Assembly (NCBI GenBank): GCA_024195265.1
Contig: JAJLRJ010000006.1
Location: forward strand, 24,259,270-24,323,269
Direction of reading: 5' to 3'
DNA length: 64,000 nucleotides
From: Dendrophyllia cribrosa
Taxonomy: Eukaryota; Cnidaria; Anthozoa; Scleractinia; Dendrophylliidae
In this document: piece after piece, positions 1-10,815 of the stretch
Position numbering within the stretch: the stretch's first letter is position 1
Layout of the letters: every line of letters begins with the position of its first letter
The notes under the pieces: model-generated
Databases searched by the model: none
Told to the model about the DNA's origin: nothing
What the model saw: the letters and a program-made list of their open reading frames with translations, nothing else
Program-made: the position numbers and the translations under genes

Positions 1-340
1 TGTTTTCCCAGCTGACGTGACATTCGGCCGTGTAACCGTGCGAAAAAAAAGCCTCGCTTTGGTTTCAACATGACGTCGTTCGCGCATATTTTGCGACGTC
101 ATACGCGCCCGCGAGCTAGTCCTCCGCTAAGATCCCGGATGTTGTGTGGCGTCATACGTGCATGCGCGCTAGCCTTGCGCGACACACATCTCCGACACAC
201 ATCTCCGACACACATGTTTTTGTTGCAGACAGCGCCCGCGAAACATTCCGCTAGCCATGACCATGAAAAATGAGGGCATAGGTTCTATGAGTATGGGGCT
301 CCGCAGCCGGGCCTTCGGCCCGGCTAGTGCTCCGCTAAAA
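1..340. repeat. Dispersed GC-rich repeat, copy 1
   Basis: This stretch shares long matches with 35,820-36,050. Both contain a run with GCGACGTCATACGCGCCCGC, then the segment with AACATTCCGCTAGCCATGAC, and both end in a short GGGCC/GGCCC hairpin followed by GCTCCG and TTAAAAA or TAAAAA. Sequence between the shared parts differs, so at least one copy is rearranged. It abuts the last visible TECPR2 exon and supplies the in-frame stop seen after it. No coding capacity is convincing. The family is not recognised. Confidence 0.7.
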
Positions 341-379
341 AGACAGTTTTTTGAATGCGATATGTGAACTTGTACTTGC

Positions 380-950
380 CTTGTTGGCTGTTTCAACTTG
401 TGTGTTGGGTTCAACCTCCTGTTGCTTCGTATTTTCCTCCTCTTCACTTTTATAGCTCTTCTCTAGAAGTGCAACGACATCCAGAAGAGGATTGCTCAGT
501 TTGGGAATCAAAGACAACTTCATCAGTAGCCTCTCCCCTCCCCGCTGCAAAACATAAATCTCGTGACCAGCGGTACTGACATCAACTATGTCACCGAGGT
601 TGCCATGGTAACCAACCAGGGCACAAGGCGACGTGTCCAGTACCCACAGTCGAGACACATCCCAGGTAACAAAAAACTGCCCATGGTAGAGTCGTAGTGG
701 GCCGAACTGAGGTTGGTAGTCTGTGGTAAGTTTTGTTAAACAGGACGGTAGGGGGTTTAGTGCCGTGATACCCGGGGGGTTTTCATTGGTCAAACCCTTG
801 TACATAAGGGTAGCGGAGACTTTGCCGTTGATGTCAGCAGTCCATAGGCGTAGACCTGGCCTGGAGGTGTAGACATTCGGCTGCTTCATAGACCTTTCAT
901 CTGATGTTCCTCTTGCTGGAGGGTAGAACATGGCTCCAAATCGTCCAGCG
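380..950 (-). CDS. TECPR2: TECPR2 exon 5 (last in the window)
   Basis: Starts after the acceptor TTGTTTTAG with one nucleotide completing the split codon. It encodes SRPGLRLWTADINGKVSA, an FFVTWDVSRLWVLDT-like strand and GDIVDVSTAGHEIYVLQ, then an acidic tail. The 3' end is placed at AAG|GCAAGT, which matches the GC-AG donor consensus. A GTACAA donor six bases further is the alternative. Without splicing, the frame stops at 335 at the edge of the dispersed repeat. Confidence 0.7.
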
Positions 951-3900
951 CTAAAACAACAAAGCAGCTTTTTAAAGCATTTTCCTGGGAATACGATCTG
1001 CAGCTTCTCAAAATCCTTAATAACTGACCAAGTTTCAACAAAGAAAATCATAAGCGTAACAATGGTTTGGAATCCCAATCACAATTAGCATTGATTTTGA
1101 CGATTTTATTCCTTCGTTTTCTCTGTATTTAATGATCAAATGAGAAGTTATATCAAACACTCGAAAGAGTGTTTCATCAGGTATCCAAACATATGAAAGT
1201 CGGTTAAAAAACTCGGCCGTGCCTCGCTTTCGGCTCATTCTGGGTGTAAAAACCTGCCTTTGTTTTCTACCTATTTCTACCTATTGTTGTTGATGATACT
1301 ACTGTAGCTAAATATTTAAACTCGGGTTGTTGGCGCTGATTAGACCCCTAACAATAGCATGTTAACAGGCCAACTGAGGCAAGTTACATTTACAAATTAA
1401 AAACAACCTATAATAAATCAAAATTATGACCTTATCATCAGACACTCAGAGTTACAAGTTAGTCCATGCATGCCTTGGACAAACACTCCAAAGAGTGTTA
1501 TTTGGAGTACACTTCCTGCACTCTATTGCTTTATACATTTTGTTTTCTTTGTTTTACGTCACTCGTGAGTTTCGCAGATTTTTACAAATCCTTGTTTCTT
1601 TATAACCCCATCACTCCTAAAGTCAAACCTTGGTCATGTGATGTACATGTAGTTCTAACTTTTGAAACTATGAATGCACTCCTATTAAAACTGGCCATTC
1701 AAATGAAATCAACTGAGCAATACCATCCTGTGGTGCTGTTTATTCTGTTGTACAAGACAGTTCTAACTTTTGAGTCTGTGGATGAAATCCTAAAGTGTGA
1801 CTATTCAAATGAAAGCTTCTGAGCAGTACTTTCCTGTGGTGCTGTTTATTATGTTGTACAAGGTAGTCATAACTTTTGAGTCTGTGGATGAACTCCTCAA
1901 CTGCCGGACCATTCGAACTGACAGCAACTTGGCAGTACTTTCCTGTGATAATGTTTATACACTGTAGACAGTCCTAACTTTTAAGTCTGTGGATGAAATC
2001 CTAAACTGGCCTGTAGTCAAATGAAAGCAACTCAAAGCAATACTTAGTTTTTCAGTATTTAACAAACTCAAATTTAGAAAAAATAAATTTAATTTAATCT
2101 TTACCACTATTAGGAATTAAAGTATTAAAGAGATTTACTGACGTTTTTCTTTCTTTTTGTCCAACTTGTGTAGTCTTCTCATTATGGAAATCCCAAAGAA
2201 CAGTCCTTTTTTCAGATGAAATCAAAAGAGTGTCCCATGAATAAGACAGCTGAACAATCGGAGAAGGTTCTTGTAAAACCATACCAGTCTGAGTCAGTCC
2301 CTATTGAGAAGAAAAACAAATTTCATGTTACATCCATTGGAATGACAAACTGAGACAATAAGTGGAGTACAATAACTTACTAGAAATATGTGTCTTGCAG
2401 AAGTTTGGGAACCTTGGGGGAGCAGGGGGTACAGTACAATAATGCTATCACAGGTCTGGTGTTAAATTAAATTTGCTCATGAGTAAGTATGTTTATTCAA
2501 GGAGGGTAGCACATAATAGCGTGGCTGATAAACTTGTGGCCCTCTAATAAACAAGTTCTCTAAAATGACTACATGTAAAAATTTAATACTGTTACATTAT
2601 TTTATGCTGAAAAGAAATACAAATACAATCATAATGATAAAAATCCAATAAAAAATTGAGAAGAAAATTGCTAAATGGACCTTATACTGTGGAATTAGAA
2701 TGACTTGGAATTAAGAGCACAATTATTGTTTAGTGATAATTGGACTTGATTTCCTACAGTGTATAATTGAGGGAGTAATTGAAGGGCTGCATGGGTGCAT
2801 AAAGGACTCGTGTTGAGTTTTGACGTTATACACACACAGAGCAGATGGTCTAATCATTGAGCTACTGGGAGACTCAATGAGCTACATGTACATGTAGGCT
2901 GTTATTTTACTATGCTGTAGGTTCACACATGTACATGTATGCGAAGGAAGGTCAGGGTACAATTCCTGTCATGGTCTCAGATTTTTTTCTTTGTCCAATG
3001 CTTGTGACATAGTTAACATTGTGTACATCTTTCTTAATACTAAATAATGTCGAATGTTGACATTATAGTACTATACATACACAGGACAGATGCTCTAACC
3101 ATTAAGTTACTGGGAGACTCAGTGAGCTAGGCCATTATTTTACTAGGTTCATATGGGACACATGGAAGGTCAGGTGATTCCTGTCAGGGTCTTAGATTTT
3201 TTCTTTGTTCCGTGCTAATGACATGCTGAACATTATATATACAAATCATTTTTAGTTCGTAGTTGCTATAGCAACTACGAAGTTTAGAGGGCACTCGAGA
3301 GAGCGGTCGTCTGTTCATGTAAGCGAAATAGTATATCTTGAGCCCAACGTGTCTTTGTATTGTTGTCTGTTGGACACAATATTTTAGCTTACTTGAACAA
3401 GCTATCATCGTCACTTCCGCCGTATGCGTAAACTTTTTTTGAGCGTGAAATGGTGTACGTTCGAGGCAGGTTTTTGAGAAGTTTTCTCAAAGTTTGGCGC
3501 TATTTCTTCGGTAAAGAACTTTCAAACTGTCACGACAGAATATTATTTCTCAGCCTTGTTGGAAAGCAAACATTATTATTGCCTCGCAATTTCTTCGAGG
3601 ACTGCTTTGGTAAAAATTTATACGGCAACAAAGCAGGGAATTGTTGGCTGATTACTGTAACACTGTAGTACGTGACTGTGGATACAAGATATGATGAGAC
3701 ATTCCGACGTGTGATAAAAGAGCTAAAGGAAAATTTCTTTGTGGACCTTGCTGCAATTGAAGGCAAAGAATTTTCGTTTTGATGTGTTTTTCGAAACATT
3801 CAACTACTTTTTGGTCTGACAATCCCCCAATTAAATTTGCAGACTGCGTGTCGCCAAATGCTTATTCTTTGTCTTCTTTTATATAAACATCTGGCGACAC

Positions 3901-6900
3901 GCAGTCTGGCAAACAGAAAAGATGATTTTGAGATTGTTTCTGTTTATTACATGTTATAAACAAAATCCACTGTGATGTCCACTGCAGTTTGCTCCCGATT
4001 TCTCAACTCAACAACAGTAACAGCGAAGACAAAATAGCACTACTTTCTGAGAAACAACTGCGAACTATCCGTACGGATCCGCTCGTTTTCAATACAAACA
4101 ATGTCACTCAGTTACCTGAAGTTCACTATTAAATTTACATTGTACCTCATGAATCTTTATAACAGTGACATAGACTTTGCCCTGTAGATCCCCACTGTAG
4201 AGAAGTTTACCATCAGGAGACCATTCCAGGCAGGTAACTGGACTGTTATGTGCTCCACTCACATGCATGGTTTGAGGCTATACATGTACAATGTACATTG
4301 AGAACAAATACATTTGTTTATTTGGACAATTCAAAAACTGCAATGCGAGTTGGAAATAAAGTTACTTGTAAACCTCCAAAACATACATCTTATTGACCAA
4401 GCGCGAGGGCCGTACTGGGAGAACTGAATATTGGCCCGAGGTCTTGACAAAAAAGACCGGGGCTGATATTCTCCCAGTATGGTCCCGAGCAAGCTTCAGG
4501 TTAAAAAGAGATCTATTACATGACTCCTGCAGGTGGGAGGATTGCACGAGATCATTTGGGACAATGCTTGGTTCAATACTTAGAGAATATTGGACCTACA
4601 ACAGAGCATTCTGATTGGTTTATTTTAGTTATTGGTCATCTGATTGTCTTAGTCTTGTAATAAAATTATAATAATGTATTCATGTAGCATTAATTAATAT
4701 TAACAGAATACTGTGGCATAAAACATGCTAGTATGGTGCCACACAGAAAAAATCTAACAGAGAACAAAGATTGTGCAATCATGGTCAACTGCCATTGCCA
4801 TGACGACAGCATTGCAGGGAGGGAAGGGTGATCGGTGAAATAAAATGCTTAGGAGAGGGGAGGGTCTGAATTTGTTTTGTATTCACAAGTTACATCATAG
4901 GAGCCTTTGATTCACTCTGACTAACTTGCAGTCAGTATGAAAGGGAGCAAAATTTGAATATTTTTTAAGTATTTAAAAAGGTTGAAAAAATATACTCGTC
5001 TGGGAACTAAACACTAGCAATTAAATGTTAGTATTAAGAAGGGTAACAACAACTAGACAGAAATTACATGCAAATATTACAATTGCCACCAGAAATATTG
5101 AGTCGGCACCATTCTTTTCTTTTTCCCGTTTCACAGTGGTTAATATGTTACATAAGAGGATAATTATTTTGTCTTTGTCCGGCTTATCTTGAGGTATCAG
5201 AAAGTTGTGGAAATTTTAGTAACAACTATATGTGAAAGTGGGGAATCATTGTGATAAAAGTTGGAAAACTATGTGAATGGGTAAGGACGGCGGGTGGAAC
5301 CACTGGGCAATAGCCTCACCCTCAGCAACTGTTCGCATCATCTTCTCCCTCTCCCTTCTTTTCTCATGCTCTGTTTTTTAGCCATCTCCTGTACACTGCT
5401 CACACTCTTTTACTTATTCCTGTTCCCTCCCTAATTAATTTACCTTTCCAAATCCTTGTGAGGCCAAAACAAAGGTGAAGATTGTGATCAATCCGCTTTT
5501 GAATCCGACTGCTGTGTAGCTGTGGGCAGGCAAAAGCCGCACACACTTGGCAGGTTCATGGGTAACCTATAAAGAGAAACGTCATTTGTTGAGCTAAAAT
5601 GCTACTTATTAAGTATTGTTCCACATAAGAACGATAGCAAACTTCATTGTTCTGCGGCATTAGCTCTTTCCCACATGGAATATCTTTGATTTCAAGAATA
5701 GAGGAGGAGCTGATGGTTAATAATTATATTTCATTATAAAAATAAAGAAAATCCATGTGCGTCAAATAAATTTTAGGAAATGTTTGTGCTTAACCAATCA
5801 GAATAGCAGAAGACAATAGCTAATAATTTTGCTTCTTTGATGAAGTTCCCCAAATACAATTTCTTTTAAAAATTGTATGTTGTGCGATTGGGTCTCAAAT
5901 TACTTGAAACCTTAAAAAAATTAGACAAAATGCACCTTGAACCTTAACTTTTTAGCGGTTTTTGAGTCTAGGCCAATGAGATCACTAGTTGTAACAATGA
6001 AAAATCTTGACATTCCATCGTGTTTGCCATTCCATTGCCGTTCAGCGCTATCCTTCTTATGCGGATCATTACTTAATACTGTTATATATATATATATATA
6101 TACGCCATGCAGGTTTTCATATCATGGGATCACTAATATGTGCATTTTTGGTACAATACATAGTATGTATTGAAAGAGCTAATGCTTGAAATAACAACTT
6201 TCAGTGTTTCAGTCCAACACACCCTCCAGAACAGTAAGTGCTAATGGATGGCACCAACAAAGCTGTATGTATATAATGAAATGACTTTAATTTAGGACTT
6301 ATTTCAAGTTGTTGGAACTCTTGACAAAACAATCTCTTGAAAATATTACTCACACAAAACAAAGGAAAAAAGTCACCAAAATATGCTTATCAAGACCAAG
6401 TTTACAACCATTATCATGCCTATGATTTCATAAAATATGAAGAAGAATGAGATTAAGAAGCAATTTATTTATTATAATGAGCAGGTAAAATACATGTACA
6501 TGTACATGTATGTTTAGAACCATATCTACAGTATATATATATACTGGCCAGCTCTTCTATTAAATTCAATTAATAATAATAATAATAATAATAATAATTT
6601 AGACTAAAAAAAGATAGTACAAAGTTAATAATAATAATAATTATAATAATAATATTTTTATAATGTGATTTAATATTTTAATGCCTACAGCCCTTTGCCT
6701 CTGACCCATTTCCATTGACCCTTTGGTGCCTTAATAAAGCCCTATGATGGTGCCTTGCAGGTGTCAATAACTAAATCATTGGCTGTTGGTAAAATGCTGT
6801 GATGACTGGATGATAAGACCTTGTACTCAGAAAGGAGCATCAGTCTGAACACAATTTTTGTGTGCATCCAGGTTTTTTTTACCCACAGGTCAATTCTCGT

Positions 6901-7479
6901 TTAACCCTTTAACTTCCAAGAGTGCCAAAGATAAAAATTCATATAAAATCCAAAATTTCATTTTGAAAAATATTTAAAAAAATGGTACCATGCATAAGTA
7001 CTGACCAAAAGGTTTCATACGAATGGTCACATCACAGGCCCGGTTTCGTCAACAGACTCAAAAGTTAGAACTACACTACATGTCTCCATAATTGACTCTG
7101 GGAGTGAACGGGTTAAAAACAAACAAACAAACAAACATTAGCACACCTCTGATGGTAACCTTGACAATCTCTTACAAGTTCGGTCATACAGGAATATAAC
7201 TCCTAAATTTGTCCCAAGCACAATAGCATCAAAAGACACATCCAAACAGGTGTACTCGACGGTCAAGGATTTGAAGTTGTCATGTGCTCTCTCTCTCAAG
7301 GCACTGAACAAGTTCTTTACTCCATGTTCCTTGGTCCTGTCCCAGACATGGCCCATCAAATTCTTAGGTCGACCATATTGTGCCTTGTGTGGCAGAGAAC
7401 TTAGGAGGTCACTCAGTGGTTCTAACTCTGCGAGAACAATGTCCCTCCCAATGATGAAATCTGAGGGAAAACAAGCCAT
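380..7479 (-). CDS. TECPR2: TECPR2 orthologue, N-terminal half (five exons, 3' part missing)
   Basis: Tectonin beta-propeller repeat-containing protein 2 is a large cytosolic WD40/TECPR scaffold acting in autophagosome maturation and ER export in vertebrates (family knowledge). Five minus-strand exons, 7147-7479, 5444-5566, 4146-4277, 2143-2300 and 380-950, join in consistent phase. They give the WD40 half in order: an initial blade with LGTNLGVIFLYDR, a blade ending GLITIFTFVLASQG, a blade with LEWSPDGKLLYSGD, then VLQEPSPIVQLSYS, and finally GRFGAMF followed by SRPGLRLWTADINGKVSAT. These follow human TECPR2 blade by blade; HPS5 is the nearest alternative and fits less well. Compared with the human protein, exon 1 carries an insertion of roughly 30 residues. 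The Ser-rich middle and the C-terminal TECPR repeats must lie left of position 1, or the gene is broken by the repeat at 1-340. Confidence 0.85.
1694..2045. repeat. ~107-bp tandem satellite, about 3.5 units
   Basis: Successive units start near 1694, 1801, 1909 and 2014, each with a form of CCATTCAAATGAAAGC followed by CAGTACTTTCCTGTGGTGC and TTTTGAGTCTGTGGATGAA. Partial relatives lie at about 7020-7075 (opposite strand) and 8365-8440 (same strand). It lies in or beside the last TECPR2 intron. The spurious open frame through 1466-1822 is a by-product of it. Confidence 0.8.
2143..2300 (-). CDS. TECPR2: TECPR2 exon 4
   Basis: 52 codons plus 2 nt, between the acceptor CTCAATAG and a GTCAGT donor. 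A second GT six bases downstream would break the frame with exon 5. The first donor joins the phases and gives the RKTAGRFG junction, equivalent to RKSTGKFG in the human protein. It encodes the LQEPSPIVQLSYSWDTLLIS blade. Confidence 0.85.
2820..3235. repeat. Two diverged copies of a ~235-bp unit with a tRNA-like A-box
   Basis: The segments 2820-3020 and 3056-3235 share GGTCTAATCATTGAGCTACT-like and CTTAGATTTTTTCTTTG-like blocks. On the minus strand each has a stretch like AACTTAATGGTTAGAGCATC, resembling the 5' half of a tRNA gene with an A-box. A TTCCTGTC block resembling a B-box core lies on the opposite strand, so this is not a working tRNA. A tRNA-derived SINE relic is possible. Confidence 0.45.
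3256..3281. repeat. Perfect 26-bp palindrome
   Basis: The sequence is its own reverse complement around a central TATA (half-site TTCGTAGTTGCTA). It lies in the intron between TECPR2 exons 3 and 4. It may be the terminus of a small foldback element or a binding site; no partner copy is seen in the window. Confidence 0.8.
3840..3907. repeat. Short foldback element
   Basis: CAGACTGCGTGTCGCCAAAT at the left is matched in inverse by ATCTGGCGACACGCAGTCTG at the right, with one mismatch, around a loop of about 28 bp. It is consistent with a tiny MITE or solo hairpin in the TECPR2 intron. Confidence 0.75.
4146..4277 (-). CDS. TECPR2: TECPR2 exon 3
   Basis: 44 codons in phase 0 between a TATAG acceptor and a GTACAA donor. 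The reading HNSPVTCLEWSPDGKLLYSG is a classical WD40 repeat and corresponds to the ITALAWSPNG blade of human TECPR2. Confidence 0.85.
5444..5566 (-). CDS. TECPR2: TECPR2 exon 2
   Basis: 41 codons in phase 0, flanked by an acceptor TTTATAG and a donor GTAAAT. The reading includes PAHSYTAVGFKSGLITIF, matching the second blade of TECPR2. It was identified by translating between splice sites; it is too short to stand out as an isolated ORF. Confidence 0.8.
6082..6655. repeat. Microsatellites (TA)n and (TAA)n
   Basis: A (TA) tract lies at 6082-6103, a (TAA)/(AAT) tract at about 6571-6599, and an imperfect one at 6625-6655. All lie inside the intron between TECPR2 exons 1 and 2. The rest of 5,570-7,140 shows no coding signal or recognisable element. 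Confidence 0.85.
7147..7479 (-). CDS. TECPR2: TECPR2 exon 1 (first coding exon seen)
   Basis: 111 codons starting at an ATG and ending in phase 0 at a GTGTGC donor. The chosen start gives MACFPSDF before the first blade, close in length to the vertebrate N-terminus. A pyrimidine-rich acceptor, TTTTCCCTCAG, lies just inside, so a start in an upstream exon cannot be excluded. Conserved features are an LxPLSDLLSSLP-like stretch and the first WD strand pair LGTNLGVIFLY. Confidence 0.75.
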
Positions 7480-8985
7480 TAATTAACCTGTTTTAAAACT
7501 CGTAGCACCACAAAAAAGAAAGGAAGAAAAAATAATTCAAAAAATAATTAAACATTAATCTCCTCATCTGTCACACTTTTGGCTACTCCTATTAATGCAT
7601 GACAAACAGTCAATACCTGTGGGATAGTATCGAAGCTTTGATTTCTTCTAACTACAATGACCTTAAATACATAATTTACCACCCCAAGGTTGGAAATGTT
7701 GTGATTCAAATTTTTCTTTGGTTTAAAAATTTCCACACCAGTTTCATTTTTATTTTCCTTTGTGCCAGATTCATAACATAATTTGAGACAAAGGAAAACA
7801 AAAATCAATTAAAAAAATAAAAATTTGAACCACAATATACAGCATCCACTGTTTACATACACTGTAGTACTATTATTCATTTTATTTTTGGCTAAACTGC
7901 AGAATACCCTGCAACTTATTTGCATCATATTGAATAACAATAGTACCTATTGTTTCATGCCTCGTTCTTCAAAGAGTTCCGACACATATACATAACATGA
8001 ATCTAATTTGCAGGGGAATTCTGCAATTGCTACTTATTTTTAATTGACAATAATTGCTATATTAATTATATATTGTACTACATATCTTCCTGGATATCGT
8101 AGTATCGTTTACATGTGTACAAGAATTCCTGAAGAATTTAGATACACATACAACATACATATACTTCAGTAGTGAGTCAAATAAAAGGGGATAGCAATAT
8201 CATCTACTGCTTGGGGGGCGAGATGAAGGACAAAAACCTAAGAGACCAAAGAATTGTCGAGATTCTAAGCTGTTATTAAAATACAGAAAGCGGAAAAATG
8301 CAACATTTCACTGTCGACGTTCAAAGTTGAACCTTACGTCATGTTAAACGTACTGACGAAATCATCAACTGCGACCTTTCAAATGAAAACTATTGAACAG
8401 TGCTTTCTTGTGATGCTTTCTTCATTTTGTTTCAGTTGATTTTGACCATAAGTGGAATTAATTTAGCGTTCCTCTATTCATCGACGTTAGCCTCCCAAAA
8501 TATTTTGGATGCATGTTGCAACAACCAAAACTCACCTTGTGTTGTCTCCATTCGTATTATCCAGTCTATCCCATTTTTATAATACTCGATACAAAAAAAA
8601 CAGTGAAATCATTATATGTACAACAACCTTTCGTGGTAATCCTGAAAAGATTATTCAAATGTAAGCAGCTATTACATGTATGATTTCGTTCTACACAGGC
8701 GCCATGTTTATAATTATTTTTCGAGCCCACGGTGCTTTGGATAGCGTTCTTTCACTTTCTCGCGGGTTACTTGATGTATCTCTTATTGCTGCGAGCCCTA
8801 AGGCGAGCAGCACACTAATCGTGACAGGCTCCCTGTGTTTCATTTGACCGAGTGAGACCTGGGCGCTTTTATACGGCGCAACAGATCGTTTTGAGGATTT
8901 CGTGGACTATGATTTTGAGTGAGGATGCAGTATGTATCATCAGCGGCAGTAGTTGTAGAATTCTGCGTGGTCAGGATAGGTTTGA
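7480..8985. other. Gene-free stretch upstream of the visible TECPR2 start
   Basis: No convincing coding exon was found. The promoter and any 5' non-coding exon of TECPR2 should be here, but no clear core promoter was recognised. It includes a diverged piece of the 107-bp satellite at about 8365-8440. Confidence 0.5.
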
Positions 8986-8989
8986 ACAT

Positions 8990-9490
8990 GTACAACTGTA
9001 TGAGTAACTGTAAAATCAACTGTATTTGCGCGCGCTAAAATAGCGAATTAATCTCGCGATCATCTGGCGAGTAAAATTGTCATTTTGAGAGAAAGCGATG
9101 ATTGGTTTTGAACAACTGTATTAGCAACTGTAAAAACAACTGTATTAGCGCACGCTAAAATTGCGAATTAATCTCGCGATCATAGTCATTTTGAGAGAAA
9201 ACGATGAATATTATCGAGTTTCTAAAAGTAGTAATTTCTCTCGAGTCTGCAATTGTATGGTTGAAGTATAAAAAACCTGATAAAGAGCAACCACACATGT
9301 CCGGAGTGTGACACTTTGTGTTTGAGCAATTTTTGAGTGACATTTCGTTCTTTTTTAACTTGTCAAATTTGAATTTTTTCCATTTTTGAACTTTAATTAG
9401 TACTTTGCTGACGCAATTTGACGACATTAAATGCGCTATTTCAGCGCGCGCTAATACAGTTGGTTTTTCGCTATATAGCGCGGCACCCCT
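8990..9490. repeat. Dispersed ~0.4-kb repeat, copy 1
   Basis: It matches 29,165-29,560: both contain GCGCGCTAAAATAGCGAATT, then GAGTAAAATTGT, AATATT(A/T)TCGAGTTTCTAAA and GACATTTCGTTCTTTTTTAA. The first ~110 bp (8990-9100) is repeated again at 9110-9200, so this copy has an internal duplication. No coding capacity; family unknown. Confidence 0.75.
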
Positions 9491-10327
9491 AAAGGTAACC
9501 AAAGCGAGGTTTTGCGTTCTTGCTTCATGAGGTAAGCTGTTTACTTATTACGCAGAGTTATCATGTCAAACACAATTTTATCAATCGCTGGAAGTAGTCG
9601 TGGAAACTACCGGAAAATATGGATTACGAAATCCTTTAGCTTGCGACCGCTGACTAATGTTTTTGTTGAAGTCAATCGCCCCGTCCGGGCCTCGTTGCAG
9701 CCTCGTTTAAATTTCGCGTCAAATTTCCCACTATGTAGCACGAGAGAGGAAAGATTGCGTGACAAGCCCTAAGGATGTCTGCATTGGACTATGACTATGC
9801 GGAGCTAACCTTTCCTCCTCGTATGCCCGGGGGCATAAAAACATTACAAGCTAAGTAATGTAAAACGACGAATTCTGTATTATTTAGTACTATATTTATA
9901 TTTAACACAAATTCATGCTTATTATTCAAACAATTCACTTACATTTTTGGGAAAAATGTACAAAAAAAAATAGTAATCATCACAGAGCCTATTGACAATC
10001 ATTATAAGTATTGACACTATTTGATGAGTAACATCGCAGCACTTCACTGGCTCTCAGCTATTTCTAGTTATAGTGTATTTTTTGCCTTGGCCTAGCGGGC
10101 GTTTTTCGAAACTCCCGAAGACTTTTCGAACCCGAAAGCTATTTTTTAAATCTAGTTTCCAGCGAAAGGCGTTGAAGTTTTTAGCCCACAAATTAGCTAG
10201 AGTTGTGAAGTAAACGTAAGATTTTATTGCTTAGCTTTCAAAATCAACAAAAACCGAATCTTCATTAGAAACAAATGAAATGAAAGGCTGATCGTTCAGT
10301 AAAGGAATATATTTTTTAACCGATTAA

Positions 10328-10356
10328 TTTCGAACAGCACTGCCGTTCTTCATCAG
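10328..10356 (-). ncRNA. Hammerhead-ribozyme-like core in the Penelope 3' terminus
   Basis: On the minus strand CTGATGA (10,350-10,356) is followed by a small stem with GAAC/GTTC arms and then GAAA (10,328-10,331), the order of the conserved hammerhead core. Hammerhead motifs are known in the terminal repeats of Penelope-like elements. The sequence after GAAA does not offer a clear short stem III with a cleavage triplet, so activity is doubtful. Confidence 0.35.
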
Positions 10357-10497
10357 GGTATAATCGTACTAAAAGAAAAACGTTACAAATTTAAATTAAA
10401 AACGAGCGAAAGATATGAAATTACATATGACACGATGAAACGATAAAAAAGGACGCTAAAATTTACATGAATATTAAGTTTCGTGGCGCCGGTCTGT

Positions 10498-10815
10498 TTA
10501 ATTTAACCCTTTAGGTTCAAGTGTTTGACCTCTATCGACAAGATGAGCCTCTCTAGCTGGACGAACATCATCACGGTCAGAGTTAATAAGCTCAAGCGGG
10601 AAAAGGCGCATGTCAGAAGCAGAATGAGAAGGTGAAAGGAAATGTTCTGATACTGCAGTAAGTCTAGAAATGTTGGGATGTACTTGTTTGTCGACTTGTC
10701 TACGGTGTTCGTTGAAGCGGTCTTTGAGTTGTCGTTTATTTAGTCTCTCCAATGTGTTGTTTGTTGCATCGTTTGCATTGTACCATGTATATAACGTTTC
10801 TAGAATTACAGTCAA
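10498..10815 (-). pseudogene. Penelope-like element, C-terminal GIY-YIG endonuclease fragment
   Basis: The frame ends in RQLKDRFNEHRRQVDKQ, then AVSEHFLSPSHSASDMRLFP and a terminal PKGLN. This is the end of the GIY-YIG endonuclease of Penelope-like retroelements, where the Arg of the LKDRFNEHR helix and the following Glu region are catalytic (family knowledge). The GIY-YIG strand is not readable upstream; residues before RQLKDR look like another frame, so a frameshift lies near 10,760. No reverse transcriptase adjoins it. It is a 5'-truncated, inactive copy. Confidence 0.7.

Noticed and set aside
1466..1822. 118-codon plus-strand ORF
   Set aside because: It runs through the 107-bp satellite and has no splice or family support.
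2820..3235. tRNA gene
   Set aside because: A-box-like and B-box-like parts are on opposite strands and no cloverleaf forms.
380..7479. HPS5 as the identity of the left-hand WD40 gene
   Set aside because: HPS5 shares the WD40 N-terminus, but the SRPGLRLWxAD and LQEPSxIVQL blocks and the junction sequences fit TECPR2 better.
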